Of a stretch of 64,000 nt of DNA, positions 1 through 8,164 are shown piece by piece. Source of the stretch: Sansalvadorimonas sp965243775 (GTDB lineage Bacteria > Pseudomonadota > Gammaproteobacteria > Pseudomonadales > Endozoicomonadaceae); the NCBI GenBank assembly GCA_965243775.1, contig CBDEWF010000078.1, positions 115,157 to 179,156 of the forward strand, written 5' to 3'. Each line of letters begins with the position of its first letter. Within the stretch, counting starts at the first letter, position 1. Made by a program: the position numbers and the translations under genes. Under the pieces are notes generated by a model. The model searched no databases and was not told the origin of the DNA. It saw only the letters and a list, made by a program, of their open reading frames with translations.

Positions 1-541
1 GCTCTCCCTCATTCCTTGGCCGGGCTCCATTATCAAGAGCCTTACCTATACTGGCGGCAGACCACTTCCAGCGCATCAAGGCAGCCAATACGGTATCCTG
101 ATTGACTCCAGCCTGCAGGTTTACATCACACTCCTGCTGCAGAGCAAAATCCAGTAATTCGGGCTTCTTAGAGGCTACAGCAGAAAGAAGAAGTGTGCTT
201 CCCTGGCCGTCAGCCCGGTTGACATCCGCCCCATTTTCTACTCCCCATTTTGCCAGAGCAATAAAGTTGTTTTTTACGGAAAACGTCAGCAAGTTCAGGT
301 GGCTTTTACCTGAAAATCCAGAAATAGGCGCATTGAGAAGGGTTCGCAGTGCACGCTTACTGCCGGTTTGAGAAAACTCTTTAGCAGTATGGTACCATGG
401 TTCGGAAAGCACTTTTTCAACCAGCCCCCTGTCACTGGCCCGCACCAAGCCTGCTAAAAGGCTGCTCACAAGGATTACAGACAGCCATAAATGTGAACGA
501 CCTTTACCTCCCCCCTGAAATGATGAAAAGGGCATTTCCAT
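1..541 (-). CDS. Exported ankyrin-repeat-like protein, 3' end cut by window edge
   Basis: This minus-strand frame stays open from the ATG at 541 (second ATG at 535) to the first base of the window, so about 180 residues are visible and the C-terminus is missing. It begins MEMPFSSF, followed by a basic stretch and a hydrophobic run (residues about 18-35, ending LVRA) that looks like a signal peptide. Residues about 95-145 carry ankyrin-style wording: ENGADVNRADGQG, a leucine/alanine helix, then a second CDVNLQ turn. Ankyrin repeats mediate protein-protein contacts, and exported ones occur in host-associated bacteria. No partner is visible here. The Shine-Dalgarno is weak, and the first codons lie in a stretch resembling the dispersed repeat found elsewhere in the window. 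The family call rests on two degenerate repeats. Confidence 0.6.
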   Translation of the reverse strand, partial: MEMPFSSFQGGGKGRSHLWLSVILVSSLLAGLVRASDRGLVEKVLSEPWYHTAKEFSQTGSKRALRTLLNAPISGFSGKSHLNLLTFSVKNNFIALAKWGVENGADVNRADGQGSTLLLSAVASKKPELLDFALQQECDVNLQAGVNQDTVLAALMRWKWSAASIGKALDNGARPRNEGE

Positions 542-665
542 AGTAAAAAATGAATAATCTGAAAACCGTTTGCGATGACAGGAAAATTTGAACATGTTCC
601 ATCTCTGACAAAACCCATGTTTGTGTTATCGCCATTCATCCCTTCTATTCCAGAAAATTCCCAAT

Positions 666-697
666 AAAAAAGCTGCCGGCAATGCCGGCAGCTTTTT
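666..697 (-). terminator. Rho-independent terminator after the peroxiredoxin gene
   Basis: A perfect GCTGCCGGC / GCCGGCAGC stem with a 3-base loop is flanked by A and T runs on both sides. It lies about 25 bases beyond the stop of the peroxiredoxin gene and could work in both directions. Confidence 0.85.
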
Positions 698-720
698 TAA
701 AATTCAGAGATCGCTGATAA

Positions 721-1323
721 TTACAGATCGTCAGCGTTATCAGCCAGATAGGAGGCAACACCATCAGGGCTGGCATTCATGCCCTTGTCACCTTTGGTCC
801 AACCGGCCGGGCACACTTCGCCATGCTCTTCGTGGAACTGCAGGGCATCAACCAGGCGGATCAGTTCGTCCATGTTGCGCCCCAAGGGCAGGTCGTTAAC
901 AATCTGGGAACGTACCACACCTTCCTTGTCTATCAGGAAAGCCCCCCGGAAAGCCACACCACCTTCGGACTCAACGTCGTAGGCCTTGGCAATGTCGTGA
1001 CGCATATCAGCTGCCAGAGTATAGCGAACCTGACCAATACCACCCTTGTCAACCGGAGTGTTACGCCATGCATTATGGGTGAAATGAGAGTCAATGGAGA
1101 CACCAATAACTTCTACACCCTTTTCCGTGAACTGCTCCATGCGATGATCAAGAGCAATCAGTTCAGATGGGCAGACAAAAGTGAAATCCAGCGGATAGAA
1201 GAAAATAAGACAGTATTTACCCTGAATAGCCTCAGCCAGATTGAACTCATCTACGATGGTGCCATCAGCCAGTACAGCGGGAACGGTAAAATCAGGGGCT
1301 TGTTTGCCTACAAGGACAGCCAT
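721..1323 (-). CDS. Typical 2-Cys peroxiredoxin (AhpC/TSA family)
   Basis: The 200-residue product reduces H2O2 and organic peroxides in the cytoplasm. The peroxidatic cysteine is C51 in FTFVCPSE and the resolving cysteine is C171 in GEVCPAGW, the layout of the typical 2-Cys class. A GGIG loop at 94-97 and a C-terminal SYL tail resemble the GGLG and YF motifs that make eukaryote-like Prx1 enzymes prone to over-oxidation. The sequence is nearer that type than to enterobacterial AhpC, and no ahpF follows, so the reductant is probably thioredoxin (inference). The ATG at 1323 has a GGAG-type Shine-Dalgarno. The gene stands alone between two terminators, next to the redox gene grxD. Confidence 0.95.
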   Translation of the reverse strand: MAVLVGKQAPDFTVPAVLADGTIVDEFNLAEAIQGKYCLIFFYPLDFTFVCPSELIALDHRMEQFTEKGVEVIGVSIDSHFTHNAWRNTPVDKGGIGQVRYTLAADMRHDIAKAYDVESEGGVAFRGAFLIDKEGVVRSQIVNDLPLGRNMDELIRLVDALQFHEEHGEVCPAGWTKGDKGMNASPDGVASYLADNADDL

Positions 1324-1582
1324 TGTCTATCTCCACTTTATATTGGTAAATCACTCCTGACCACCACGCACAGCGAAAGAGGTCATCGGAAACACGCACA
1401 TAGTACACCGACATCAGCCGCGCGCCCACACCAAAATAAGAAAATTCCGATAGATTTTTTTCATACAGGACAATAGGAGAAATCTATTGATTATTTCAGA
1501 TACAAAAGAAAAGGCGATTTTTAAATATTATTCAAGGCGCCTTTGAAAGTCTGACAATTATTCCTGGGGTTACGCTGTATGT

Positions 1583-1610
1583 AAAAACTTGCCGGCACAA
1601 AGACCGGCAA
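1583..1610 (-). terminator. Terminator after grxD
   Basis: The stem TTGCCGG / CCGGCAA with an 8-base loop sits 9 bases past the grxD stop. On the minus strand it is followed by GTTTTT. Confidence 0.75.
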
Positions 1611-1618
1611 TGAGAACA

Positions 1619-1951
1619 TTAAGCGTTTGCTGAATCGACTGCAGACTTGATCATTTTCTGCAGCTCGCCCTGCTCATAGAGGTCGCTGATAATATCACTG
1701 CCACCAACCAGCTCACCCTGCACCCAGAGCTGAGGAAAAGTCGGCCAGTTGGCATATTTGGGAAGATTTGCCCGGATATCTGGATGAGCAAGCACATCCA
1801 CATAGGCGAACTTTTCACCACAGGCCGCAAGCACCTGCACCGCCCGGGAAGAAAACCCGCACTGGGGCATACGCGGAGACCCTTTCATAAACAGCAGCAC
1901 TGGATTGTTTTCAATCTGCTGCTTGATCTGTTCCATTACATCCTCAGACAT
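1619..1951 (-). CDS. grxD: Monothiol glutaredoxin (Grx4 type)
   Basis: The product is 110 residues from the ATG at 1951, which has a GAGGTGGAG Shine-Dalgarno; a GTG one codon earlier is also open. The active site is PQCGFS, with a single cysteine at about residue 31, preceded by the conserved MKGSP loop. WPTFPQLWV and the GGSDI glutathione-binding motif follow. Monothiol CGFS glutaredoxins bind a bridging [2Fe-2S] cluster with glutathione and BolA and hand it to client proteins, rather than acting as general disulfide reductants. The length matches E. coli GrxD. The gene is monocistronic with its own terminator. Confidence 0.96.
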   Translation of the reverse strand: MSEDVMEQIKQQIENNPVLLFMKGSPRMPQCGFSSRAVQVLAACGEKFAYVDVLAHPDIRANLPKYANWPTFPQLWVQGELVGGSDIISDLYEQGELQKMIKSAVDSANA

Positions 1952-2149
1952 CACTCCACCTCGGGTCTATGGTTATTTCCGCGACGAGTATACATGAGCC
2001 TCACGGTTGCAGAAATCCTGCAAATGACAACTATTGGTATTGGCAGAGATTCACTTCTCATGACCATTCCAGCAACAAAGCTTCAATTTCCTTCTACACT
2101 CTTGCCTCCAGCCAATAACCAATAACTTTTGGGGAGCCTGTCAGGGAGA

Positions 2150-5100
2150 ATGAGTGGCAGACAGATCATCATACAATTTTTACCTTCCTCCCGGCTGTGC
2201 CTGATATTCCTGTCAGGGATAATGGCGTTCTCAGTCTCAGTCGGATTCGCTATTACCAAAACCACTGTAGTCAAACCTGACAAGCTGAGGCCGCTTAAAA
2301 CTGAACGGATGACTCTGCTTGGCCCAGTGACCACTTCAGCTCCCAACTGGCCGATACCCGTTACGAAAAAGGCAATAAGTTCTGAAGCCAGAGTCGCCCA
2401 CACCATGAAAAATGCCCTGTACCGGGACATTTATAACTGGGTATTTCAACAAGCCGCACCACTCAACCTGCCCGCACTTGACCAGCCTTATTCTTATCGG
2501 AAGCTATCTCTGTTCAATCCTGAACAGAATATCCTCATCCCGCTATTTGCAAGTGCACAGGAATCCTTTCGCTCTAACCACAAGCGTTCAATCAGTACCG
2601 AAATTCCGGTTGATGCTTCCTGTATGAATAAACTCTATAAAAAGTTTCCCTCCCTGAGAGAGCCAAGCCGGTGGCTGTTTGCCCTATCTGACAATGACAA
2701 TAACCTTGTTCAGCTTCTGGGTGAATCCGGCTGTGAGCTCAGTGAACTTCCCGGTTTTATCGGTAAAGCCGGTACCCACAGTGCTCATCTTGACCTTAAT
2801 ACCCCCACACTCTCTGTCAGTGGCAACTTTCATGGCCTGGCCAGTATTCATAAAAACAACCCAGTTGTTATCAAAATGGCCAAAGAAGGCTCCGGTCCTG
2901 ATCAGAGAGTCAGGCTACAGGCTTCACTTATCAATACTCTTCGCAATCTCCCTCCCCATATAAAAAGTTTACTGGTTCTCGCATCCAGCCCCGGATCCGA
3001 GCAGGGGTTGGCTGTTGACCGGGTGATTACTCCCATTTGCAGCCTTGCCACAACAGATGACTATGTGGACAGCTCTGGATATGTCACAGTAACAACGGCC
3101 TGGCCGCCCAGTCAGTTACTTGCCGATGAAACTGATGAACCGGCGCAGCCACCAGGGCTGGTGAGTACAGAACTGTCCTCCCCGCCCCCTGACTCTGGCC
3201 GTAAACTTGACTTGGTTATTGGAGATCGTGGGCGTGGCCTTTTTCATCGTCTGGCCACAGTTCCCGCCCCGAATAGCAAGCCTGAATTGTGGGAGGATGG
3301 CATTTTTAAACTTACCCTGTCTGCCCGTCATTTATTGCAACTTTCGAGTTCAGTTTCCTTGAGAGAACGCTCTATCTATATAAGAGAAATCAAAAAAGAG
3401 AGAGTAGGGAAAAAAGGACAGAAAACAACCTACTACCAAGATCGTGTCTATTACTACCCGGTTACCATCAGCACCCTTGACCACCGTACCCTGCAGCTTT
3501 TTTCCCCTTCTGACAATTCAGATCTCTCTGACCCAGAGATAACAGATGTTCAGAGACAGAACATTCTACGAAGCCAAAGGAATAAACAGGAAGAAACTAT
3601 CGACGTTTTCTGGGAAAACCCGGGCCGTATCCATACATCGCTCCGACTGAAAAACCGTCAGATTAATTTTTATATCGATGCAGACGATCTGACCCCTACC
3701 CCGAGCCATAGATCAATCACAGGCACCAGAAAAACACCACTGGCAACGACTACGCCCTCACCCCGCAGAGCAATACCAACTCAAGAAGAACTACAGGGTA
3801 AAGCCAATTCGGCATCATTTATTGCTTCAACCTCTATCCAAAGAGAACAGGATGCCATCATGAATGAGCTTTCTGCTCACCAGATACCTACAAAAGAAGA
3901 GCTGATAACCGGAACCTGGAGCCCCGCCCGGATAAAGGGAGACTATATTACGCCCTGGTCCCCCTCGGAAGAGGATAAATCCTGTCCGGTTTGCCCTCTG
4001 AAAAAAGAGGCTGACAAGAAAAAGAAAGAACAGCAAGAGGAGGCTAGGGAAAAGATGAAAATGCATGTGACCGGCCTGACAGATAAAAAACACATGAGCA
4101 CCCTGGACATTGAGCGCATGAAGGAGAGGCGCAAGCTGGAACAGGATATGGAAAAAATTGAACAGGACAGACGTCGCCAGCATGATGGAGATAGCGGTGA
4201 CCCTGATGGAGATGGTTACAGCGGTCCCACTCAGCCATTAAATCCCGGCCGGGAAGGTGAAGGTCACTTTGAAGGCCAACCTCTGGCGGTCAGGTCCCTG
4301 ACCTGGCTGCGGGACAGGGTTATCAATCACCCCTTTCACAGTCTTGCTTCACTGCTTGTTGTCAAACTCGGGCTTGATCTGTACAGATATTGGAACCAGC
4401 TTCCTGGTGTCAAAGAACTCCTGATCAATAAAGCCAGGGAGAACTTCCCACCTAACACTGCACCCTTTGAACATGAAGCTCTGGAAAAGCTGGTAAATGG
4501 AACCCCCGAGCAGCTTCTCCAGTTTTGGGGACCGGATACTCTGGCAAACTGGGTTCACCAGGCCTGTGAAAGGTGGTGTCGTAACCATCCCTGCAATTCC
4601 CGCCACCTTTCAGAAATATTTACTCACTATGTGCTGGCACCAGTATCTGGAGAAAAGCATAGGTTTCTAAAAGAGATTCGCCTGCGCACCTGTGATGAGC
4701 CCATTACTGTAAATGACCCATGGCATCAGGCTGTCAGAATGCGCAGGGACGGACTTCCTGCCGCTCTGGATCTTGAACCCGTCAGCCAAACCCACTGGCT
4801 GGCAAAACTGGATGACAATGGTTTATTGCTCCAGGCCAACAACCAGCACCAGCTACTGCTAAAGCCTATCAAGGTCATGCGTCATAGTTTTCTGGAGACC
4901 AAGAATACAACCCCAATGCACAAACGTTTCCGGGAAATATCAGGCAAAACACCACTGATTGATGTGACCATACAATATCGAAGGGTAACTACCTATCCAC
5001 TGGAGAGTCAGCGTTATGGCGTTTATGTCTGCGCCACCATAGATGGCAACCAGTGGCGAGCCATCGACTTCAGTGGAGATGACCCAGGCATCTACGGTAT

Positions 5101-5515
5101 TCCAGCTGTGGTGGGTTATGCGCACAAAGCTGTAGATGGCTGGTGTCTCATCAGCTCCATGGACAAGTGGCTGGCTATTATTTTTGATAATGGCGAGGTT
5201 GATATCCTGCACCCGGTTGAACCCCGCTTTCCGGTCAGGCTCAACTTTTCACAGATGTTTGCTGCTGCGAAAGAACCTCTAAGCAGCCAGAACTGCCAGC
5301 TACAATTCTGGCGGGACAGGAAATGGGTTGATATTACTCTAAAGGATACTGAGCACAACGAGGTGGAAGCCGAGCTGCCAGGCAATGCCTTCTTCAGGGC
5401 ACGCTGCAATGACGATACAACCACATTCACTCTTGGGCCTCACTTCAACGAGCTAATCATATGGAGCTGGCCACAATCTCTCCATATTCTGCAACCACCA
5501 GCCCCTGCAGGGTGA
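2150..5515 (+). CDS. Large exported protein of unknown function (about 1121 aa)
   Basis: I do not recognise this family. The ATG at 2150 is preferred because AGGGAGA immediately precedes it; a TTG at 2129 is also in frame. The N-terminus has arginines followed by a hydrophobic run (LCLIFLSGIMAFSV) typical of a signal peptide or membrane anchor. Residues about 120-500 look like a globular domain with many tyrosines. Residues about 530-700 are low-complexity: threonine/proline-rich, then a strongly charged Lys/Glu coiled-coil-like stretch containing CPVCP, then a Gly/Asp-rich linker. A second tryptophan-rich globular part (about 720-1121) follows. This suggests two domains joined by a flexible stalk. 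It stands alone between grxD and argD. A surface or periplasmic role is inference only. Confidence 0.8.
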   Translation: MSGRQIIIQFLPSSRLCLIFLSGIMAFSVSVGFAITKTTVVKPDKLRPLKTERMTLLGPVTTSAPNWPIPVTKKAISSEARVAHTMKNALYRDIYNWVFQQAAPLNLPALDQPYSYRKLSLFNPEQNILIPLFASAQESFRSNHKRSISTEIPVDASCMNKLYKKFPSLREPSRWLFALSDNDNNLVQLLGESGCELSELPGFIGKAGTHSAHLDLNTPTLSVSGNFHGLASIHKNNPVVIKMAKEGSGPDQRVRLQASLINTLRNLPPHIKSLLVLASSPGSEQGLAVDRVITPICSLATTDDYVDSSGYVTVTTAWPPSQLLADETDEPAQPPGLVSTELSSPPPDSGRKLDLVIGDRGRGLFHRLATVPAPNSKPELWEDGIFKLTLSARHLLQLSSSVSLRERSIYIREIKKERVGKKGQKTTYYQDRVYYYPVTISTLDHRTLQLFSPSDNSDLSDPEITDVQRQNILRSQRNKQEETIDVFWENPGRIHTSLRLKNRQINFYIDADDLTPTPSHRSITGTRKTPLATTTPSPRRAIPTQEELQGKANSASFIASTSIQREQDAIMNELSAHQIPTKEELITGTWSPARIKGDYITPWSPSEEDKSCPVCPLKKEADKKKKEQQEEAREKMKMHVTGLTDKKHMSTLDIERMKERRKLEQDMEKIEQDRRRQHDGDSGDPDGDGYSGPTQPLNPGREGEGHFEGQPLAVRSLTWLRDRVINHPFHSLASLLVVKLGLDLYRYWNQLPGVKELLINKARENFPPNTAPFEHEALEKLVNGTPEQLLQFWGPDTLANWVHQACERWCRNHPCNSRHLSEIFTHYVLAPVSGEKHRFLKEIRLRTCDEPITVNDPWHQAVRMRRDGLPAALDLEPVSQTHWLAKLDDNGLLLQANNQHQLLLKPIKVMRHSFLETKNTTPMHKRFREISGKTPLIDVTIQYRRVTTYPLESQRYGVYVCATIDGNQWRAIDFSGDDPGIYGIPAVVGYAHKAVDGWCLISSMDKWLAIIFDNGEVDILHPVEPRFPVRLNFSQMFAAAKEPLSSQNCQLQFWRDRKWVDITLKDTEHNEVEAELPGNAFFRARCNDDTTTFTLGPHFNELIIWSWPQSLHILQPPAPAG

Positions 5516-5570
5516 TCAAGACAAGTACAATAAATCTGGTTAAAATGGCTATCAGATACAGTAATTAATA

Positions 5571-5630
5571 AAACAGCCATGAGCTGGAATGCCCACCACA
5601 AAAAAGAGAAATGTAATAGGCATTTTCACG
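5571..5630 (+). repeat. Dispersed AAACAGCCATGAG repeat, copy upstream of argD
   Basis: The copy begins AAACAGCCATGAGCTGGAAT and continues through an AATGCCC block, an A-rich spacer and a GGCATTTTC block. It shares this order with the copies at 16432-16503 and, inverted, at 30798-30872. The AATGCCC and GGCATT blocks are partly complementary, so it can form a hairpin. Confidence 0.65.
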
Positions 5631-5649
5631 GTAAAAAAAGAAGCAGATA

Positions 5650-6837
5650 ATGAACGACACCGTCATGACAACCTACAATCGCCTGCCCGTTACATTTTCC
5701 AGAGGAGAAGGAATCTGGCTTGAGGCAGATAATGGTCGACGCTATCTGGACGCTTTATCGGGCATAGCTGTCTGCGGTCTGGGTCATGCCCACCCCAATA
5801 TCACCAAAACCATTTCAGAGCAGAGCACCCGATTGCTGCACACTTCCAACCTGTATGGAATTGAAGCCCAGACAAAACTTGCAGATCGTTTAACCACCAT
5901 TTCAGGAATGGACAGAGCCTTTTTCTGTAATTCGGGTGCAGAAGCCAACGAGTGTGCCATTAAAATTGCACGCCGGGTAGGTCATCAGCGAGGCATCAAA
6001 TCCCCTGGCATTATCGTAATGGAAGGGGCTTTCCATGGTCGCACTCTGGCTACCCTGACCGCTACAGCCAATGTAACGGCAAAGCAGGGGTTTGATCCTC
6101 TGCCTGAAGGCTTTCACAGGGTTCCGTTCGATGAGCCAGAAGCCATTCAAGCCTTATCAGGCAATCCCGATATTATTGCCGTGCTGGTCGAACCGATTCA
6201 GGGTGAAGGTGGCATCAATATTCCCAGCCCGGACTACCTTCAACGTCTGAGAGATATCTGTGATACTAACAACTGGCTGCTTATGCTGGATGAAATCCAG
6301 ACCGGAGCAGGGCGTACCGGGCACTGGTTTGCCTGTACCGGAGCCGGCGTTCAGCCTGATGTTATCACTTCAGCCAAAGGTCTCGGAAATGGCTTGCCTA
6401 TTGGTGCCTGCCTGGCGCGGGGCGATGCAGCCTCAGTGCTAGTCCCAGGTTCCCACGGCACCACCTTTGGCGGCAACCCGCTCTGCTGTGCAACAGCCCT
6501 TGCTGTTCTTGACACCCTGGAGCAGGACAAGTTACTGGAGAATGCATCTGAGACCGGCCATTACCTGCTGAACCTGTTCAAAAAGGAGCTGATTGAAATT
6601 CCCGGTGTATCAGATATCAGGGGGGCTGGGCTGCTTCTGGCTATTGAACTGGATTACCCCTGTGCCGAGCTGGTGCAGCAGGCTCTTGATAACAACCTGC
6701 TGATCAATGTTACCGCCGGCAACGTGATTCGGCTGCTTCCCCCTCTGATTATTACCATGAATGATGCAGACCAAATTGCTGAGATACTTATTCCCCTGAT
6801 AAAGGAGTTTCTGAGTAACGCCCCCAAACAGCCATGA
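5650..6837 (+). CDS. argD: Acetylornithine aminotransferase
   Basis: This PLP-dependent class-III aminotransferase makes N-acetylornithine in arginine synthesis, and the same fold can serve succinyldiaminopimelate transamination. The 395-residue protein shows the LDALSGIAVCGLGHAHP entry motif, FFCNSGAEANE, the HGRTLATL loop, the LLMLDEIQTG aspartate that contacts the pyridine nitrogen, and the Schiff-base lysine in SAKGLGNGLPIGA. TTFGGNPL is also present. The start at 5650 is preferred; an ATG at 5665 would also fit. The last codons (Lys-Gln-Pro-stop) coincide with a copy of the dispersed AAACAGCCATGAG repeat, so the repeat appears to have been incorporated at the end of the gene. Related GabT/AstC enzymes cannot be fully excluded. 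Confidence 0.9.
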   Translation: MNDTVMTTYNRLPVTFSRGEGIWLEADNGRRYLDALSGIAVCGLGHAHPNITKTISEQSTRLLHTSNLYGIEAQTKLADRLTTISGMDRAFFCNSGAEANECAIKIARRVGHQRGIKSPGIIVMEGAFHGRTLATLTATANVTAKQGFDPLPEGFHRVPFDEPEAIQALSGNPDIIAVLVEPIQGEGGINIPSPDYLQRLRDICDTNNWLLMLDEIQTGAGRTGHWFACTGAGVQPDVITSAKGLGNGLPIGACLARGDAASVLVPGSHGTTFGGNPLCCATALAVLDTLEQDKLLENASETGHYLLNLFKKELIEIPGVSDIRGAGLLLAIELDYPCAELVQQALDNNLLINVTAGNVIRLLPPLIITMNDADQIAEILIPLIKEFLSNAPKQP

Positions 6838-6858
6838 GTGGCCCTCCTATGGCTGTTT
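6826..6858. terminator. Bidirectional hairpin between argD and the M48 protease
   Basis: A perfect 10-bp stem AAACAGCCAT / ATGGCTGTTT spans the argD stop and the last codons of the convergent protease gene. The left arm is a copy of the dispersed repeat core. Convergent transcription suggests a shared terminator. Confidence 0.6.
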
Positions 6859-7683
6859 ATGGCTGAAATAAAGCGGCTGAACTTTGGGAAGATAATGCTG
6901 CAGTCCATTGATACGGGTTTCCGTAGCAGGGTGAGTACTCAGGAATTCAGGGGGCTGCTGTTCTTTCTGGACTGACATTTTCTTCCACAGGGAAATAGCA
7001 GCCTCCGGGTTATACCCGGCCCGGGCCATCAGCTCCAGACCGATGATATCCGCTTCGGTCTCTTTTTCCCGGCTGTTGGGCAGGGTCAAAGCGTAATGCA
7101 CAACCTTGTTTCCCAACTCTACAGCATCTTGACTGGCTCCGAGCACAGCACCAGCCACACTGCTGCCCAGCTGGATCATATAAGCCTCAGACATGGCCTC
7201 CCGCCCATGCTCCCTGAGCGCATGGGCAATCTCATGCCCCATAACTGCAGCAATTTCATCATCGGAGAGTTCCAGTTGCTCAATAATTCCGCTGTAGAAA
7301 ACAATCCGGCCGCCAGGCAGACAACTGGCATTGACAGTTTTACTGTCAATCAAGGTGACCTGCCATGGCCATTTGCTGGCATCTTTACGAAATATCCCCA
7401 CTTCAGCCACAATACGGTCAGCAATGCCCTGCAACCGTTCTTTCTGCCTGCCTCCGGTTATAAGAATTTTTTTCTTGCCAGCGTCTTTTTGCATCTGCTT
7501 GTAGGTTTGTGCAGACATGGCATCAACCTGCTCCGACCCCAGCAGCATAAACATACTCTGTTCCCGGTTCAGACCCACTGTGCCACCACTGGTGGTATGC
7601 ACAGACTGGCAACCCAGCAGCCCCGTCAGCAGTAGAGGAGCCAGCCATAATTTCCACCGCTGGTGTATTCTTCTACGTTCCAT
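6847..7683 (-). CDS. M48-family metalloprotease lipoprotein (LoiP/YcaL-like)
   Basis: This is a periplasmic zinc endopeptidase anchored by lipid. The start is the ATG at 7683, which has a GGGGGG Shine-Dalgarno; the longer frame begins at a TTG. A basic N-terminus (MERRRIHQR) leads into a hydrophobic segment and the lipobox LLGC, placing the lipidated cysteine at residue 25. The catalytic HExxH appears in MGHEIAHALREH, and the downstream zinc-ligand glutamate is in KETEADIIGLELMARAGY. FLSTHPATETRI is the usual M48 C-terminal signature. Family members such as LoiP, YcaL and BepA act in outer-membrane protein quality control. The 278-residue length fits the short LoiP/YcaL type without a TPR domain. 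The substrate is unknown. Confidence 0.9.
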   Translation of the reverse strand: MERRRIHQRWKLWLAPLLLTGLLGCQSVHTTSGGTVGLNREQSMFMLLGSEQVDAMSAQTYKQMQKDAGKKKILITGGRQKERLQGIADRIVAEVGIFRKDASKWPWQVTLIDSKTVNASCLPGGRIVFYSGIIEQLELSDDEIAAVMGHEIAHALREHGREAMSEAYMIQLGSSVAGAVLGASQDAVELGNKVVHYALTLPNSREKETEADIIGLELMARAGYNPEAAISLWKKMSVQKEQQPPEFLSTHPATETRINGLQHYLPKVQPLYFSHKQP

Positions 7684-7872
7684 AAAGCCCCCCAGACTAC
7701 TGTACAAATAACTTTCCAGTTAATAATTTTGCCAGAGACAAGTATTTTTTCCACCAGATGTTGATTCAGGAAAAATGCCCACTCACTTCTTGCTCTAACA
7801 GCCGACATCCTATAAACAAAGCATTAACGTGTAACATCGAACTACAATCATACGATTGTATATTCGGGAATG

Positions 7873-8135
7873 GGGGGCGTTCTCAATTAAACATCGACTC
7901 AGTGGCTCTAAAAGTGGCCAGATGTTAGAAGGGCTTGTGAAAATCGTAGTTGTTCTACATTGAGCAAGCCCGACGCAGCAGATGACCACTTTTAGAGCCA
8001 CCCGAAGGGCGCTTTCGAGAGTTCCTATGGACTGCGTTACAGTACCTTGAAAGGCAACAAGCATTCCTGCGGCACTGTGCCTTGCCATAGAACTCTCGGA
8101 AGCGCTGAGTTCGCTGTTGAATTGAGAACGCCCCC
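7873..8135. repeat. 263-bp nested palindromic element (three-way junction) upstream of glpD
   Basis: The outer arms (7873-7902 and 8105-8135) pair over about 30 bp, beginning GGGGGCGTTCTCAATT and ending in its exact complement AATTGAGAACGCCCCC. Inside are two independent hairpins. Helix A pairs GTGGCTCTAAAAGTGG at 7902-7917 with its exact complement at 7986-8001. Helix B pairs 8009-8030 with 8085-8105 (CTATGG/CCATAG at its tip, two mismatches). The whole folds as a three-way junction in DNA or RNA. It ends 29 bp before the glpD start. It could be a MITE-like non-autonomous element or a structured leader. No obvious target duplication was found. Confidence 0.8.
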
Positions 8136-8164
8136 TAACTATATAGAAAAAGATAAAGGCCGGT

